DNA of 64,000 nucleotides from an uncultured Lachnospiraceae bacterium (lineage in GTDB: Bacteria > Bacillota > Clostridia > Lachnospirales > Lachnospiraceae). Both the position numbers and the translations under genes were made by a program. The notes under the pieces were generated by a model, which saw only the letters and a list, made by a program, of their open reading frames with translations, made no database searches and was not told where the DNA came from. Shown piece after piece: positions 1 through 8,188 of the stretch; within the stretch, counting starts at the first letter, position 1, and each line of letters starts with the position of its first letter. The stretch spans positions 78,155-142,154 of the forward strand of contig CAMNSD010000010.1 of assembly GCA_946554445.1 (NCBI GenBank). The letters run 5' to 3'.

Positions 1-89
1 CCAAGTATTATAGCATTGAGGGTACGAATGTGTACTTTAAACTGACCAAGGATGGGGTGCCGGTGAACCCGATGAGTAAGTTGCAGTAA
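1..89 (+). CDS. C-terminal fragment of a secreted/cell-wall protein, possibly M23-type peptidase
   Basis: Only the last 28 codons are inside the window, read in the frame starting at base 3 and ending with TAA at 87-89. The tail contains a stretch like NVYFKLTKDGVPVNPM, which resembles the end of M23 (LytM-type) peptidoglycan peptidases, where a beta strand is followed by a 'DG..VNP' ending. That resemblance is from memory of the family and the fragment is too short to be sure. No terminator with a T-run follows directly; the next element is the large dyad at 154-286. Confidence 0.4.
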   Translation, partial: KYYSIEGTNVYFKLTKDGVPVNPMSKLQ

Positions 90-153
90 GCCGCAAAGTG
101 CAAGAGGATTGCTTTGAGAATTTGAAAAAATATTGGGTTGTGGCTGCACGGAC

Positions 154-286
154 GGAAAGTGCCCGGCATTTCAACGCAGACGTGCTTTCGCTTCGCAATT
201 TGCGTAACAGTACTAAGAACCTAAAAGACAGGTTCTAAGTGCTGACGCAAATTAAGAGTCTGCTTATGAAATGCCGGGCGCTTTCC
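154..286. repeat. 133-bp imperfect palindrome (hairpin-rich intergenic element)
   Basis: Nested inverted arms share one centre near base 224. Outer arms are 154-172 and 268-286 (18 of 19 pair). Next come gcagac/gtctgc (176-181/259-264), then aatttgcgt/acgcaaatt (197-205/245-253, perfect), then an inner stem 208-222/230-244 with two differences. The whole element could fold as one long cruciform or RNA hairpin. It lies in the non-coding gap between the partial gene and the amidohydrolase. It is not a simple terminator because no T-run follows the arm. It may be a MITE-like or REP-like intergenic repeat. Confidence 0.7.
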
Positions 287-411
287 TGTTCTGTGGTTTT
301 CCTGTAACTGAGATTTTATTTTTGGGGATGTAGGTACTTTCAGGCACAGTTATTTTAAATATTATTAGATGCGTGTCTTCGGTTTACATAATATTATGGG
401 AGGATCACAGA

Positions 412-1593
412 ATGCTCATTATACATGGCAATATTAAGACGATGGAGGAGAGGGATTTTGCGGATGGATTTATTCGTATCGTGGACGGAAAGATTGCATT
501 GATTGGGGATATGGGGGAGTGTCCTTGGGATTTGATGAAGAAAGACAGTGGGGAAGAGATTTTGGATGCCAGAGGTAATCTGGTAATGCCGGGAATTATT
601 GAGGCGCATTGTCACATGGGAATCACGGAGGAGAAGAAGGGCATGGAGGGAGATGACTGTAATGAAAATGTAGATCCCATCACTCCTTATCTGCGCGCTA
701 TTGACGCAATTAATCCTATGGATGCAGCTTTTAATGATGCATTGCAGGCAGGGATTACGTCAGCAATGATCGGGCCTGGGAGTTCTAATGTGGTGGGAGG
801 ACAGTTTGCTTTTGTGAAGACACATGGCCGATGTATAGACCGTATGATAGTAAAAGCGCCTGCCGCCATGAAAGTGGCGTTCGGGGAGAATCCTAAGGTG
901 AATTATTCGGGACAGGGGACTTCACCCTCCACGCGTATGGCAATTGCGGCTATGCTGCGGGAGGAGTTGACGAAAGCAGAGGCATATCGGAGAAAGAAGG
1001 AGCAGGATCCGGAGATGGAGGCGGATTTTCGATACGAATGCTGGCTGCCGGTACTTCGAGGCGAGATTCCGCTAAAAGCCCATGCACACAGGGCGGACGA
1101 TATTTTGACGGCAGTGCGGATTGCCAAAGAATTTGGACTCAGGATGACGTTAGACCATTGCAGTGAAGGGCATCTGATCCTGGAGGAGCTGCAGGCGGCA
1201 GGGTTTCCCGCTATTGTGGGACCGGATATGGCCAGCCGTAACAAGATTGAAGTACAGAACATGGCGTTTAAGACGGCAGGACTGTTGGCAAGACAGGGTA
1301 TTCTCACAGCAGTTACCACGGATCATCCGGTCTCCAAGATACAGTTTTTGCCAATCTGTGCGGGATTAGCCGTTAAAGCAGGCATGCCTAAGGATGAGGG
1401 GCTGCGTTCTATCACTATCAATGCAGCCAGGATTTGCGGCGTGAATGAACGGGTGGGAAGCTTGGCTGTGGGCAAAGATGGAGATGTCGTCATTTTTGGC
1501 GGCAGTCCATTGGAAGTATTTACTAGGGCTTTTTGCACCATTATTGAAGGAAAAATTGTATATTATGATGAAGAAAGCGGGATTTTATGTTAA
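412..1593 (+). CDS. Amidohydrolase family metal-dependent hydrolase (imidazolonepropionase-like)
   Basis: A 393-residue cytosolic protein of the amidohydrolase superfamily. Visible metal-site motifs are the HCH block at residues 66-68 (family HxH), KAHAH with His224 and His226, DHCSEGH with His249 and His254, and TDHP with Asp304. The N-terminal beta-sandwich segment (residues 1-60, 'LIIHGNIKTM') and its C-terminal counterpart ('GSLAVGKDGDVVIF') are typical. ATG 412 is preferred over a GTG at 373 because GGGAGG at 398-403 sits 8 bases upstream. The substrate cannot be told: this subgroup holds imidazolonepropionases, prolidases and uncharacterised enzymes, and no histidine-degradation genes are nearby. 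It stands alone, with hairpin repeats on both sides. Confidence 0.85.
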   Translation: MLIIHGNIKTMEERDFADGFIRIVDGKIALIGDMGECPWDLMKKDSGEEILDARGNLVMPGIIEAHCHMGITEEKKGMEGDDCNENVDPITPYLRAIDAINPMDAAFNDALQAGITSAMIGPGSSNVVGGQFAFVKTHGRCIDRMIVKAPAAMKVAFGENPKVNYSGQGTSPSTRMAIAAMLREELTKAEAYRRKKEQDPEMEADFRYECWLPVLRGEIPLKAHAHRADDILTAVRIAKEFGLRMTLDHCSEGHLILEELQAAGFPAIVGPDMASRNKIEVQNMAFKTAGLLARQGILTAVTTDHPVSKIQFLPICAGLAVKAGMPKDEGLRSITINAARICGVNERVGSLAVGKDGDVVIFGGSPLEVFTRAFCTIIEGKIVYYDEESGILC

Positions 1594-1597
1594 AATG

Positions 1598-1730
1598 GAC
1601 GCAGACTCAGCAGTCTGCGTCCCAAGAATTACTGCGTAATTCTTGCTGGAGTGGTGAAGGATTACAGCATTTGAGGATTGATGTACAAGACGCAGACTCA
1701 GTAGTCTATAGCTTGTGTCCCAAGATTTTA
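1598..1730. repeat. Tandem hairpin repeat, one intact and one decayed copy
   Basis: Copy 1 has two perfect consecutive hairpins: gacgcagact/agtctgcgtc (1598-1607/1612-1621, loop cagc) and caagaattac/gtaattcttg (1623-1632/1636-1645, loop tgc). Copy 2, offset by 91 bases, starts with the same gacgcagactcag at 1689-1701 and carries tgtcccaagatttt near its end, but its stems are broken. The element sits between the amidohydrolase stop and the GH9-like gene. The first hairpin could stop transcription, but no T-run follows. Confidence 0.65.
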
Positions 1731-1748
1731 AATAGAGAGTGGTTCTGT

Positions 1749-3332
1749 ATGAACAATAAACCGATAATTAAAAAACTGATATGCGTCATGCTTGCGATGG
1801 CTCTGTTGACCGGTTGTGGATTCGTGTCGGATTTTCCGGTGGAGACATTGCAAAGCAGCAATGAGGTTGAGGGGCCGTCTACGCTTGGTCTGACGCCTGC
1901 CTTCGACTATGAGGTGCCGGAAAGCCTGCCCAATATACTGGTGGATCAGGTAGGGTATGCACTGGGCAGTAATAAGATTGCCGTGATACGGGGAGAACTG
2001 CCGCCGGATAAGTTTACAATTTTGGAGGCGGAGAGCGGACAGGAAGTCTATGTAGGGAAAATTGAACAGAAAGGCTATGATGCGATAATCGGAAGCTATA
2101 TCAGTTATGGTGATTTTACGGACTTTAATACGCCAGGCAGTTATTACATAGAGGCGGCGATGATTGGCCAATCATATCCTTTTGAGATTTCGGAGGAACC
2201 TTATGAAGATATCTTTAATACTGTGTTAAAACAGTATTACTTTAACCGGTGTGGACTCACTCTTTCCACGGAACTTGCCGGGCCGAAAGCCCATAATGCC
2301 TGTCATTCCAGGGAGGCGCAAATGAAGGAGGAAGCTTCAATCAAACGGGATGTGTCAGGGGGATGGCATATTGATGAGATGGGTACGCGCGATGTGGTGA
2401 AGGGATGTCAGACGGTCAATTATCTTTTGTTGTCCTACGAACTTTATCCGGATATTTTTGAGGAGAATCTTCGGATACCCGAAAGTGGAAATGGGATTCC
2501 TGACCTGCTGGATGAGGTGAAATACGAGATTGACTGGCTGCTTAAGATGCAGGACGCTACCAGCGGGGCCGTATATGCTTCTGTCAACAGTGTGGATAAT
2601 AAGACGGCGGGCTATATCCTGTATATTGATGGGATTACCATGAGCGCTACAATTCAGTTTGCGGCGACTATGGCCAGATTCAGTTATGTTTATCAGAATT
2701 ATGACAGGGAATTTGCAACACAGTGTCTCAAAGCGGCGGACAGGGCATATCGATATGTGGAGAAATATCTGTCGGATGTGTCTATGGAGGAATATTTTCA
2801 CGCGGCAACAGAACTTTACCGGGCAACGGGTAATCAGAGATATCACAGTGTAATCAAGAATTATCTGCTCCAGAATCCAGAGCCTGATATGGAAAACGAT
2901 TTTGTTTTCTGGGGCTGTGTGACTTATTTGGCTACTAAGCAGAAGGTGGATATGACGCTCAGCGGTTCGGTTATCCAGGTTTTGATGCAGAAAGGAGAGC
3001 AGATTTCCTTTGCCTCTAAAGAGTCCAAACTTTTGGTCAAAGCCGATCAAAAGCAGAGCAATAACGCTACGCTCTTGAAAGATATGTCGAGACTTGCGGT
3101 GGTGGACCATATCATTACCAACCATGAGTACGCTACTGTATTGGAGAACCACATGCATTATATGGTGGGGCGTAATCTGCAGTCTATCTCTTACCTGGAT
3201 GGGGCTGGGGAGCGCAATTACAGAGATATTGATGTGAGCCAGGGGGTTATGAAGCAGGTAGATTTAAATGCCGAACTTGTGCTGTTATTGAGCGCGGTCA
3301 TGGATGACGAGATGGTGGTGGGAGAAGAATAA
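1749..3332 (+). CDS. GH9-fold (cellulase-like) lipoprotein with degenerate active site
   Basis: A 527-residue exported lipoprotein. The lipobox LLTGC lies near residue 21 after a short hydrophobic signal. Residues about 55-135 ('ILVDQVGYALGSNKIAVI') match the N-terminal Ig-like domain of GH9 cellulases, and about 145-510 match the (alpha/alpha)6 catalytic domain, including GNGIPDLLDEVKYEIDWLLKMQ and MVGRN. The family's catalytic block, usually GGW(Y/F)DAGD, reads GGWHIDEMGTRD at residues 204-215. The C-terminal block, usually NE-x3-D-x-NA, reads QVDLNA, and no HPHHR-type motif is seen. I infer a weak or non-catalytic enzyme, perhaps carbohydrate binding. ATG 1749 is chosen because it begins a good signal peptide; its ribosome site is weak. 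An upstream in-frame extension runs through the repeat and is unlikely. Confidence 0.75.
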   Translation: MNNKPIIKKLICVMLAMALLTGCGFVSDFPVETLQSSNEVEGPSTLGLTPAFDYEVPESLPNILVDQVGYALGSNKIAVIRGELPPDKFTILEAESGQEVYVGKIEQKGYDAIIGSYISYGDFTDFNTPGSYYIEAAMIGQSYPFEISEEPYEDIFNTVLKQYYFNRCGLTLSTELAGPKAHNACHSREAQMKEEASIKRDVSGGWHIDEMGTRDVVKGCQTVNYLLLSYELYPDIFEENLRIPESGNGIPDLLDEVKYEIDWLLKMQDATSGAVYASVNSVDNKTAGYILYIDGITMSATIQFAATMARFSYVYQNYDREFATQCLKAADRAYRYVEKYLSDVSMEEYFHAATELYRATGNQRYHSVIKNYLLQNPEPDMENDFVFWGCVTYLATKQKVDMTLSGSVIQVLMQKGEQISFASKESKLLVKADQKQSNNATLLKDMSRLAVVDHIITNHEYATVLENHMHYMVGRNLQSISYLDGAGERNYRDIDVSQGVMKQVDLNAELVLLLSAVMDDEMVVGEE

Positions 3333-3361
3333 GGAACCGGCATTATACCAGTTCCTTATTT
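3331..3361. terminator. Bidirectional terminator between convergent genes
   Basis: AAGGAACCGG (3331-3340) pairs with CCAGTTCCTT (3348-3357), nine or ten pairs, with A/T-rich flanks on both sides. It starts directly behind the GH9-like stop, and it contains the last codons of the convergent plsC gene. Confidence 0.7.
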
Positions 3362-4077
3362 TTAAAATACATTTCCTTGATAACGTCCTGTACAGTGTCA
3401 CCGATATGGCGCCGGGATTCTTTGTCGAGATCTTTCGTGTATATGGGTTTGCCGTATTCGATGACCACATGCGTCTTTTTAATCTTGGGCAGGTGGTCTT
3501 CAAAAATTGCCCCCGCATTATTGATGCTCATGGGAATGATGGCGCAACCCGTCTTTTCGGCAATCTTAAAACTCGCACTGTGGAACTTTAAGAAAGTATC
3601 GGCTACGGGATTGCGGGTGCCTTCGGGAAAAATACAGATGGAAATACCGGCGTTAATCTTGTCAATTGCTTCCAAGATTGTCTTCATGCTCTGCTTGATA
3701 TCGCCCCTGTCAATGAAAAGACAGTGCAGATATTTCATCCAGTTGGAGAGCAGGGGAATCTTTAACAACTCTATTTTGGCAACATAGCCGGTGGGGCGGG
3801 GAACACGTACATAGGTAAGGAGCGTGTCAAAATCGCTTCGGTGATTGCCGATATAAAGCACCGCTTCATCTTTTGGGACATTCTCTTCCCCAAGGACGGT
3901 GACAGATACACCCGACAAAAACAGCACACAGCGAAAAGCCCAGTTGACGATGGCCAGGGAGGAACGGTTTTTGATGTCCATGTTAAATTTACCGATGAAA
4001 TATTCAATGATCAGGAGTGGAATACTCAAAATCAGAAATAAAACCACAAACAAAGCGACCAGAATCAAGCGAATCAT
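3343..4077 (-). CDS. plsC: 1-acyl-sn-glycerol-3-phosphate acyltransferase (PlsC-type)
   Basis: A 244-residue membrane-associated acyltransferase that would add the second acyl chain to lysophosphatidate in phospholipid synthesis. An N-terminal hydrophobic helix (about residues 1-25) is followed by the catalytic HX4D motif NHRSDFD (about residue 80), a substrate-pocket region near FIDRGD, and the FPEGTR motif (about residue 150). The start is set at ATG 4077, where TGAGGT lies 7 bases upstream; an ATG 11 codons earlier lacks a good site. It is monocistronic and convergent with the GH9-like gene. Confidence 0.88.
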   Translation of the reverse strand: MIRLILVALFVVLFLILSIPLLIIEYFIGKFNMDIKNRSSLAIVNWAFRCVLFLSGVSVTVLGEENVPKDEAVLYIGNHRSDFDTLLTYVRVPRPTGYVAKIELLKIPLLSNWMKYLHCLFIDRGDIKQSMKTILEAIDKINAGISICIFPEGTRNPVADTFLKFHSASFKIAEKTGCAIIPMSINNAGAIFEDHLPKIKKTHVVIEYGKPIYTKDLDKESRRHIGDTVQDVIKEMYFKNKELV

Positions 4078-4116
4078 GGAGTGTACCTCATTTTTATAGT
4101 GTAGAAACAAATAATT

Positions 4117-4140
4117 TACCCCGTTGATTATAGCGGGGTA
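4117..4140. other. Inverted repeat with a -10-like loop upstream of plsC
   Basis: TACCCCG (4117-4123) pairs with CGGGGTA (4134-4140). The loop read on the minus strand includes TATAAT (4127-4132), so this could be a plsC promoter element embedded in an operator-like dyad, or simply a hairpin. No convincing -35 hexamer is placed for it. The remainder of 4141-4340 shows nothing else I can support. Confidence 0.3.
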
Positions 4141-4356
4141 TTTAATATATTATAGCCAAATAATCTGTTGTAATCAATATACAATGATTGAGGATTGTCG
4201 CTTTTTTAGGGCGAGGAGGGGCAGGAGATTTTCAAGGTATGGCTACCTACAAAACGTAAAAACGAATGTAAGCAATGCCAAAAGGAAGAATAAGGAATAG
4301 AGAGTCCGCATGCATAATACATTAAGTAATAAGACTAAATTTGCGGAGCCAATATT

Positions 4357-4788
4357 ATGATAAGTGTTTTGTGTGAATATCAGAAGAGATTTTTAAGCGT
4401 CTGCCTGGTCTGTCTGATGTGTATGGGAGTATATGCCTGCGGTCAGAAGCAGGATACTATGGCAAAGATAAAGGACCTTGAATGTACAGTCCTGGCGGAG
4501 GAGAATATACCGGAGGAACTTTTGGAAAAAATTGAGGATAAAAAAGAGGACGCTTTTAAAATGACCTTTGAAGATCAGGGTTTTCTCTATATCTGTGTGG
4601 GCTATGGAACCCAGAGCACGGGTGGGTACAGTATTGCTGTGAACGCATTGTATGAGACGGCCAATGCGGTCTATATTGACACCAATTTGATCGGGCCCAA
4701 ACCGGAGGAAAAAAGTAATCCCGTGGAAAGTTATCCATATATTGTAGTAAAGACAGAATTTATTGAAAAACCGGTGGTATTTGATTAG
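4357..4788 (+). CDS. Lipoprotein with PrcB-like C-terminal domain
   Basis: A 143-residue small lipoprotein: hydrophobic N-terminus, then VYACG (lipobox-like, Cys about residue 28). Residues about 85-140 carry GGYSIAVNALYET, VYIDTNLIGPKP and SYPYIVVKTEF, the pattern I associate with the PrcB C-terminal domain of protease-complex subunit proteins in clostridia. GGAG at 4344-4347 lies 9 bases before the ATG. It precedes pyrC, but a promoter between the two suggests separate transcription. Molecular role unknown. Confidence 0.7.
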   Translation: MISVLCEYQKRFLSVCLVCLMCMGVYACGQKQDTMAKIKDLECTVLAEENIPEELLEKIEDKKEDAFKMTFEDQGFLYICVGYGTQSTGGYSIAVNALYETANAVYIDTNLIGPKPEEKSNPVESYPYIVVKTEFIEKPVVFD

Positions 4789-4806
4789 GCAAAGAAGAGA
4801 AAACGT

Positions 4807-4836
4807 TTGCCCGCATGGCGGGTTTCGGGGTATAAT
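4807..4836 (+). promoter_or_regulatory. Candidate sigma-A promoter for pyrC
   Basis: TTGCCC (4807-4812), an 18-base spacer, and a perfect TATAAT (4831-4836). The transcript would start about 20 bases before ATG 4861, leaving no room for a PyrR attenuator. The spacer holds a small CCCGC-atg-GCGGG dyad that could be an operator or the end of the preceding transcript. Confidence 0.6.
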
Positions 4837-4860
4837 ACGGAAGAAAGGATGGATGAACAA

Positions 4861-6162
4861 ATGTTACTTTTAAAGAACGGTTATATGATCGATCCGGCTT
4901 CGGGAACGGAAGGATATAAGGATATTCTGATCAATACAGAGAGTGGAAAGATAGAGCAGATTTGGCAGAAGGATACAGAATCTGTGAATACTCTGGCAAA
5001 GGAAACGGAGATAATTGACTTGAATGGTCAAATTGTGGCGCCGGGATTGGTGGATGTACATGTACATTTCAGGGATCCTGGCTTCACTTATAAAGAGGAT
5101 ATTGATACAGGGGCGAAAGCGGCAGCGAAGGGTGGTTTTACTTCGGTGGTATTGATGGCGAACACGAAGCCTTCGGTGGATACCGTGGAGACTTTGCAAT
5201 ATATCCTTGAAAAGGGGAAGAAGACAGGAATCCATATTTATTCCTGCGCTAATGTGACCATGGGAATGCAGGGAAAAGAACTGACGGATATGGAAGTTCT
5301 GAGCGCTGACGGTGCGGCTGGTTTTACCGATGATGGCATTCCGCTAATGGACGAAGAAATACTTAGGGAAGCCCTGCGCCGGGCGGCGAAACTGAACAGG
5401 CCGGTCAGTCTTCATGAGGAGAATCCGGCGTTCATCACCAATAATGGGATAAATGCTGGTAAGGCGGCGGCCTATTATGGGATTGCCGGTTCTCCCAGAG
5501 AGGCGGAGATTTCCATGGTGGAGCGGGATCTTAGGATTGCCCTGGAAGAGGGAGCGGATCTGTCCATCCAGCATATCAGCACCAAGGAGGCGGTGGAACT
5601 GGTGCGGCAGGCGAAGCGGCAGAGCAGGCATATTCATGCGGAGGCGGCGCCGCATCATTTCACGCTGACGGAAGAGGCGGTTATCCGGCACGGCGCATTG
5701 GCTAAGATGAATCCGCCCCTTCGGGAGGAAGAGGACAGACTGGCGATTATTGAAGGATTGCGCGACGGCACCATAGATATGATTGCCACCGATCATGCGC
5801 CCCACAGTATAGAGGAGAAGAAAAGGCCTCTCACCGAAGCACCGAGTGGTATTATTGGTTTGGAGACTGCTCTGTCCCTTGGCATCCGGGAACTGGTACA
5901 GAAGGGATATTTGACTATGATGGAGCTGTTGTGCAGGATGAGTTATGCGCCAGCAGGGTTGTATCATTTGGATGCGGGCCGCATTGCGGTTGGCGGGCCG
6001 GCGGATCTTTTGGTATTGGATCTGGATAAGGTCTGGACGGTGGACAAGTTTGCCTCCAAAGCCTGTAATTCACCTTTTGTTGGAGAGCAAATGCCGGGGG
6101 TGATTTCCTATACGATTTGTGGGGGAAAAGTTGTTTATCAGGGATGCGAAGGTGATTCGTAG
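4861..6162 (+). CDS. pyrC: Dihydroorotase, class I
   Basis: A 433-residue zinc enzyme catalysing reversible cyclisation of carbamoyl aspartate to dihydroorotate, step 3 of pyrimidine synthesis. Visible motifs are HVHFRDPG (His67, His69, Arg71), MANTKPSVD, the zinc-ligand region ISLHEE/'PVSLHEENP', IQHIST, and TDHAPH (Asp311, His312). ATG 4861 fits the usual family start (MLLLKNG); an in-frame ATG at 4849 is also possible. pyrK and pyrD lie downstream but are separated by a terminator and an Rpn-type gene. Confidence 0.93.
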   Translation: MLLLKNGYMIDPASGTEGYKDILINTESGKIEQIWQKDTESVNTLAKETEIIDLNGQIVAPGLVDVHVHFRDPGFTYKEDIDTGAKAAAKGGFTSVVLMANTKPSVDTVETLQYILEKGKKTGIHIYSCANVTMGMQGKELTDMEVLSADGAAGFTDDGIPLMDEEILREALRRAAKLNRPVSLHEENPAFITNNGINAGKAAAYYGIAGSPREAEISMVERDLRIALEEGADLSIQHISTKEAVELVRQAKRQSRHIHAEAAPHHFTLTEEAVIRHGALAKMNPPLREEEDRLAIIEGLRDGTIDMIATDHAPHSIEEKKRPLTEAPSGIIGLETALSLGIRELVQKGYLTMMELLCRMSYAPAGLYHLDAGRIAVGGPADLLVLDLDKVWTVDKFASKACNSPFVGEQMPGVISYTICGGKVVYQGCEGDS

Positions 6163-6196
6163 TTGGGTAAACAGAGAATCGGGAACTATATATCAA

Positions 6197-6246
6197 AACT
6201 CTGGAAAGAATCCTTTTGTTTATGGATTTTTTCCGGAGTTTTTAAT
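6197..6246 (+). terminator. Intrinsic terminator after pyrC
   Basis: A long stem pairs AACTCTGGAAAGAATCC with GGATTTTTTCCGGAGTT (two wobble positions), followed by a run of T. It separates pyrC from the Rpn/pyrK/pyrD group. Confidence 0.8.
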
Positions 6247-6448
6247 ACATAGAGATTTCTCTTTTTCCACCTTTTAAATAATGTGTTAGTTTAATATAAA
6301 AGCTTGCTTTTTAGAGAGAATGTATGGTATATATGTAAGTAATCTGATGAATCTGAATCTAAAAATCTATAGCCATTACATGGCAGATCAATTCCGCGGT
6401 TCGGCGGTTTTTCTCAGAGAAAATAACTGTATATGGAGGAATATGCGT

Positions 6449-7390
6449 ATGGAGCAGAAAGACACAAAAGATATTACAAACAGGGAGGTGAAATCCAGTG
6501 CTTTTACTATCTATTTTGGAAAACCGAAAAACGCGGCAGAGTTGTATTCTGCATTGGAGGGCGTGCCGGTATTGCCGGAAGATATCGTTTATACTACGCT
6601 GGAAGGAGTTTTGTTTGTGGCGCGAAAAAATGATATGGCTTTTACTGTAAGGAATCGCGTACTAGTAATCAGTGAACATCAGTCTACGGTGAACTTGAAT
6701 ATGCCGCTGCGAGATGTGATTTACTATGGGCGTACCATAGAAAAGCTGATAGATGCAAAGGCTTTGTATAGGCGAAAACAAATTTTGGTTCCTACACCGG
6801 AGTTTTACGTGTTTTATAATGGAAATGAGATTTTCCCGGCAGAAAAAACAATGAGTTTGTCAGACGCCTATCTTGATAAAACGGTAACACCTATGCTAGA
6901 ATTAAACGTGAAAGTGATTAACATTAATCTGCCGGTTAATCACGAAATTTTGGAAAAGTGCAAACCATTATATGAATATTCCTGGTTTATTCAGAGGATT
7001 AAAGAATATCTGGCATCGGGAAAGGACAGGGATACTGCGATAATCCAGGCAGTGGAAGATTGTGAGTGTGAGGGAATCATGGTGGATTTCGTCAGAGAAT
7101 ATGGAGCGGAGGCGATAAATATGCTCTTTACCCAGTTTAATATGGATGACGCACTGGAGGTAAGCTATGAAGAAGGGTTTGAAGATGGCAGGACAGAGGG
7201 AGAAAACCGTAAACTGATTCAGTTGGTGTGCAGGCTGCTGCAAAAGGGAAAAGATGCAGCAGCGATAGCGGAAGAATTAGAGGAAGAGACAGCATTAGTT
7301 GAAAAAATCGCAGCGATTGCTGGTATAATGGGATTTCATGACACAGAACAGATATATGAAGCATTAAAAACCCTGCCAACCCCGGTATAA
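6449..7390 (+). CDS. Rpn family (PD-(D/E)XK) recombination-promoting nuclease / putative transposase
   Basis: A 313-residue protein. The sequence from KSSAFTIYFG through ISEHQSTVNLNMPLRD, PEFYVFYNGNE and KVININLPVNHEIL matches the widespread Rpn/PDDEXK family of clostridia. EHQS is the E-x-Q/K part of the nuclease core. The C-terminal part (about 240-313) has the usual variable acidic helical tail with YEEGFEDGRTEGENRK. The start is placed at ATG 6449, where GGAGGA (6435-6440) is 8 bases upstream; longer in-frame readings lack a site. These genes are often multicopy. Here it lies 21 bases upstream of pyrK, so pyrKD probably share its transcript. Confidence 0.8.
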   Translation: MEQKDTKDITNREVKSSAFTIYFGKPKNAAELYSALEGVPVLPEDIVYTTLEGVLFVARKNDMAFTVRNRVLVISEHQSTVNLNMPLRDVIYYGRTIEKLIDAKALYRRKQILVPTPEFYVFYNGNEIFPAEKTMSLSDAYLDKTVTPMLELNVKVININLPVNHEILEKCKPLYEYSWFIQRIKEYLASGKDRDTAIIQAVEDCECEGIMVDFVREYGAEAINMLFTQFNMDDALEVSYEEGFEDGRTEGENRKLIQLVCRLLQKGKDAAAIAEELEEETALVEKIAAIAGIMGFHDTEQIYEALKTLPTPV

Positions 7391-7411
7391 CACAACAGAA
7401 AGGAACAGGAG

Positions 7412-8188
7412 ATGGCTCAGAAGAAAAAGATAAAAGCGACAATAGTGTCACAAAAAAAGATTGCAGAGCAGATTTATGATCTCTGGCTGGAGACCAAACT
7501 TGCAAAGAATGCACATCCGGGGCAGTTTGTGGCGGTGTATCCGCATCATGAGAGCACGCTTCTTCCCAGGCCCATCAGTATCTGTGAGGTCAGTGAGGAC
7601 AAGCGCAGACTACGGCTGGTGTATCGTGTGGCAGGTAAGGGAACGGCAGAGTTTGCATCTTACGGTGCAGGTGATACCTTGGAGATACTGGGTGTGCTCG
7701 GCAATGGGTTCCCACTTGAGAAGGCGAAGGGCAAACAGGTATTTTTAATGGGCGGCGGTATTGGGATTCCGCCGATGCTGGAACTGGCGAAGCAGCTTGG
7801 GTGCCGGAAACGGATTCTGTTGGGATATCGGGATAACGATTTGTTTTTGCAGGAAGATCTGGCGCAGTATGGCGATGTCTATGTGGCCACTGAAGACGGC
7901 AGCGTGGGCACAAAGGGGAACGTGATGGACATCATTAACGCCCATGGCCTTACGGCGGATGTGATCATGGCCTGCGGTCCTATGCCCATGCTTCGTGCGA
8001 TTAAGAAGTATGCTGAGGAGAAGGGTATCGAGGCTTACATTTCCCTGGAAGAGCGGATGGCCTGCGGCGTGGGAGCCTGTCTGGGATGTGTGTGTAAAAC
8101 AGTGAAAGTAGATTCCCATTCCCATGTGCATAATGCCCGTATCTGTACGGACGGGCCGGTTTTTGAGGCAAGGGAGGTGGATATCTGA
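7412..8188 (+). CDS. pyrK: Dihydroorotate dehydrogenase B electron-transfer subunit
   Basis: A 258-residue FAD and [2Fe-2S] protein that passes electrons from PyrD to NAD+. An FAD-binding RPISI motif is near residue 55, a NAD-binding glycine stretch (MGGGIGIPPM) near 112, and the iron-sulfur cysteines are Cys218, Cys223, Cys226 and Cys245 (Cys228 is extra). The gap before the last cysteine is longer than I recall for the family because of a HSHVHN insert. AGGA/CAGGAG precedes ATG 7412. It overlaps pyrD by one base, so the two are translationally coupled. Confidence 0.93.
   Translation: MAQKKKIKATIVSQKKIAEQIYDLWLETKLAKNAHPGQFVAVYPHHESTLLPRPISICEVSEDKRRLRLVYRVAGKGTAEFASYGAGDTLEILGVLGNGFPLEKAKGKQVFLMGGGIGIPPMLELAKQLGCRKRILLGYRDNDLFLQEDLAQYGDVYVATEDGSVGTKGNVMDIINAHGLTADVIMACGPMPMLRAIKKYAEEKGIEAYISLEERMACGVGACLGCVCKTVKVDSHSHVHNARICTDGPVFEAREVDI

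Noticed and set aside
1587..1748. Longer N-terminus for the GH9-like protein starting at 1587
   Set aside because: It would translate the hairpin repeat and put a hydrophilic 54-residue segment before a lipoprotein signal.
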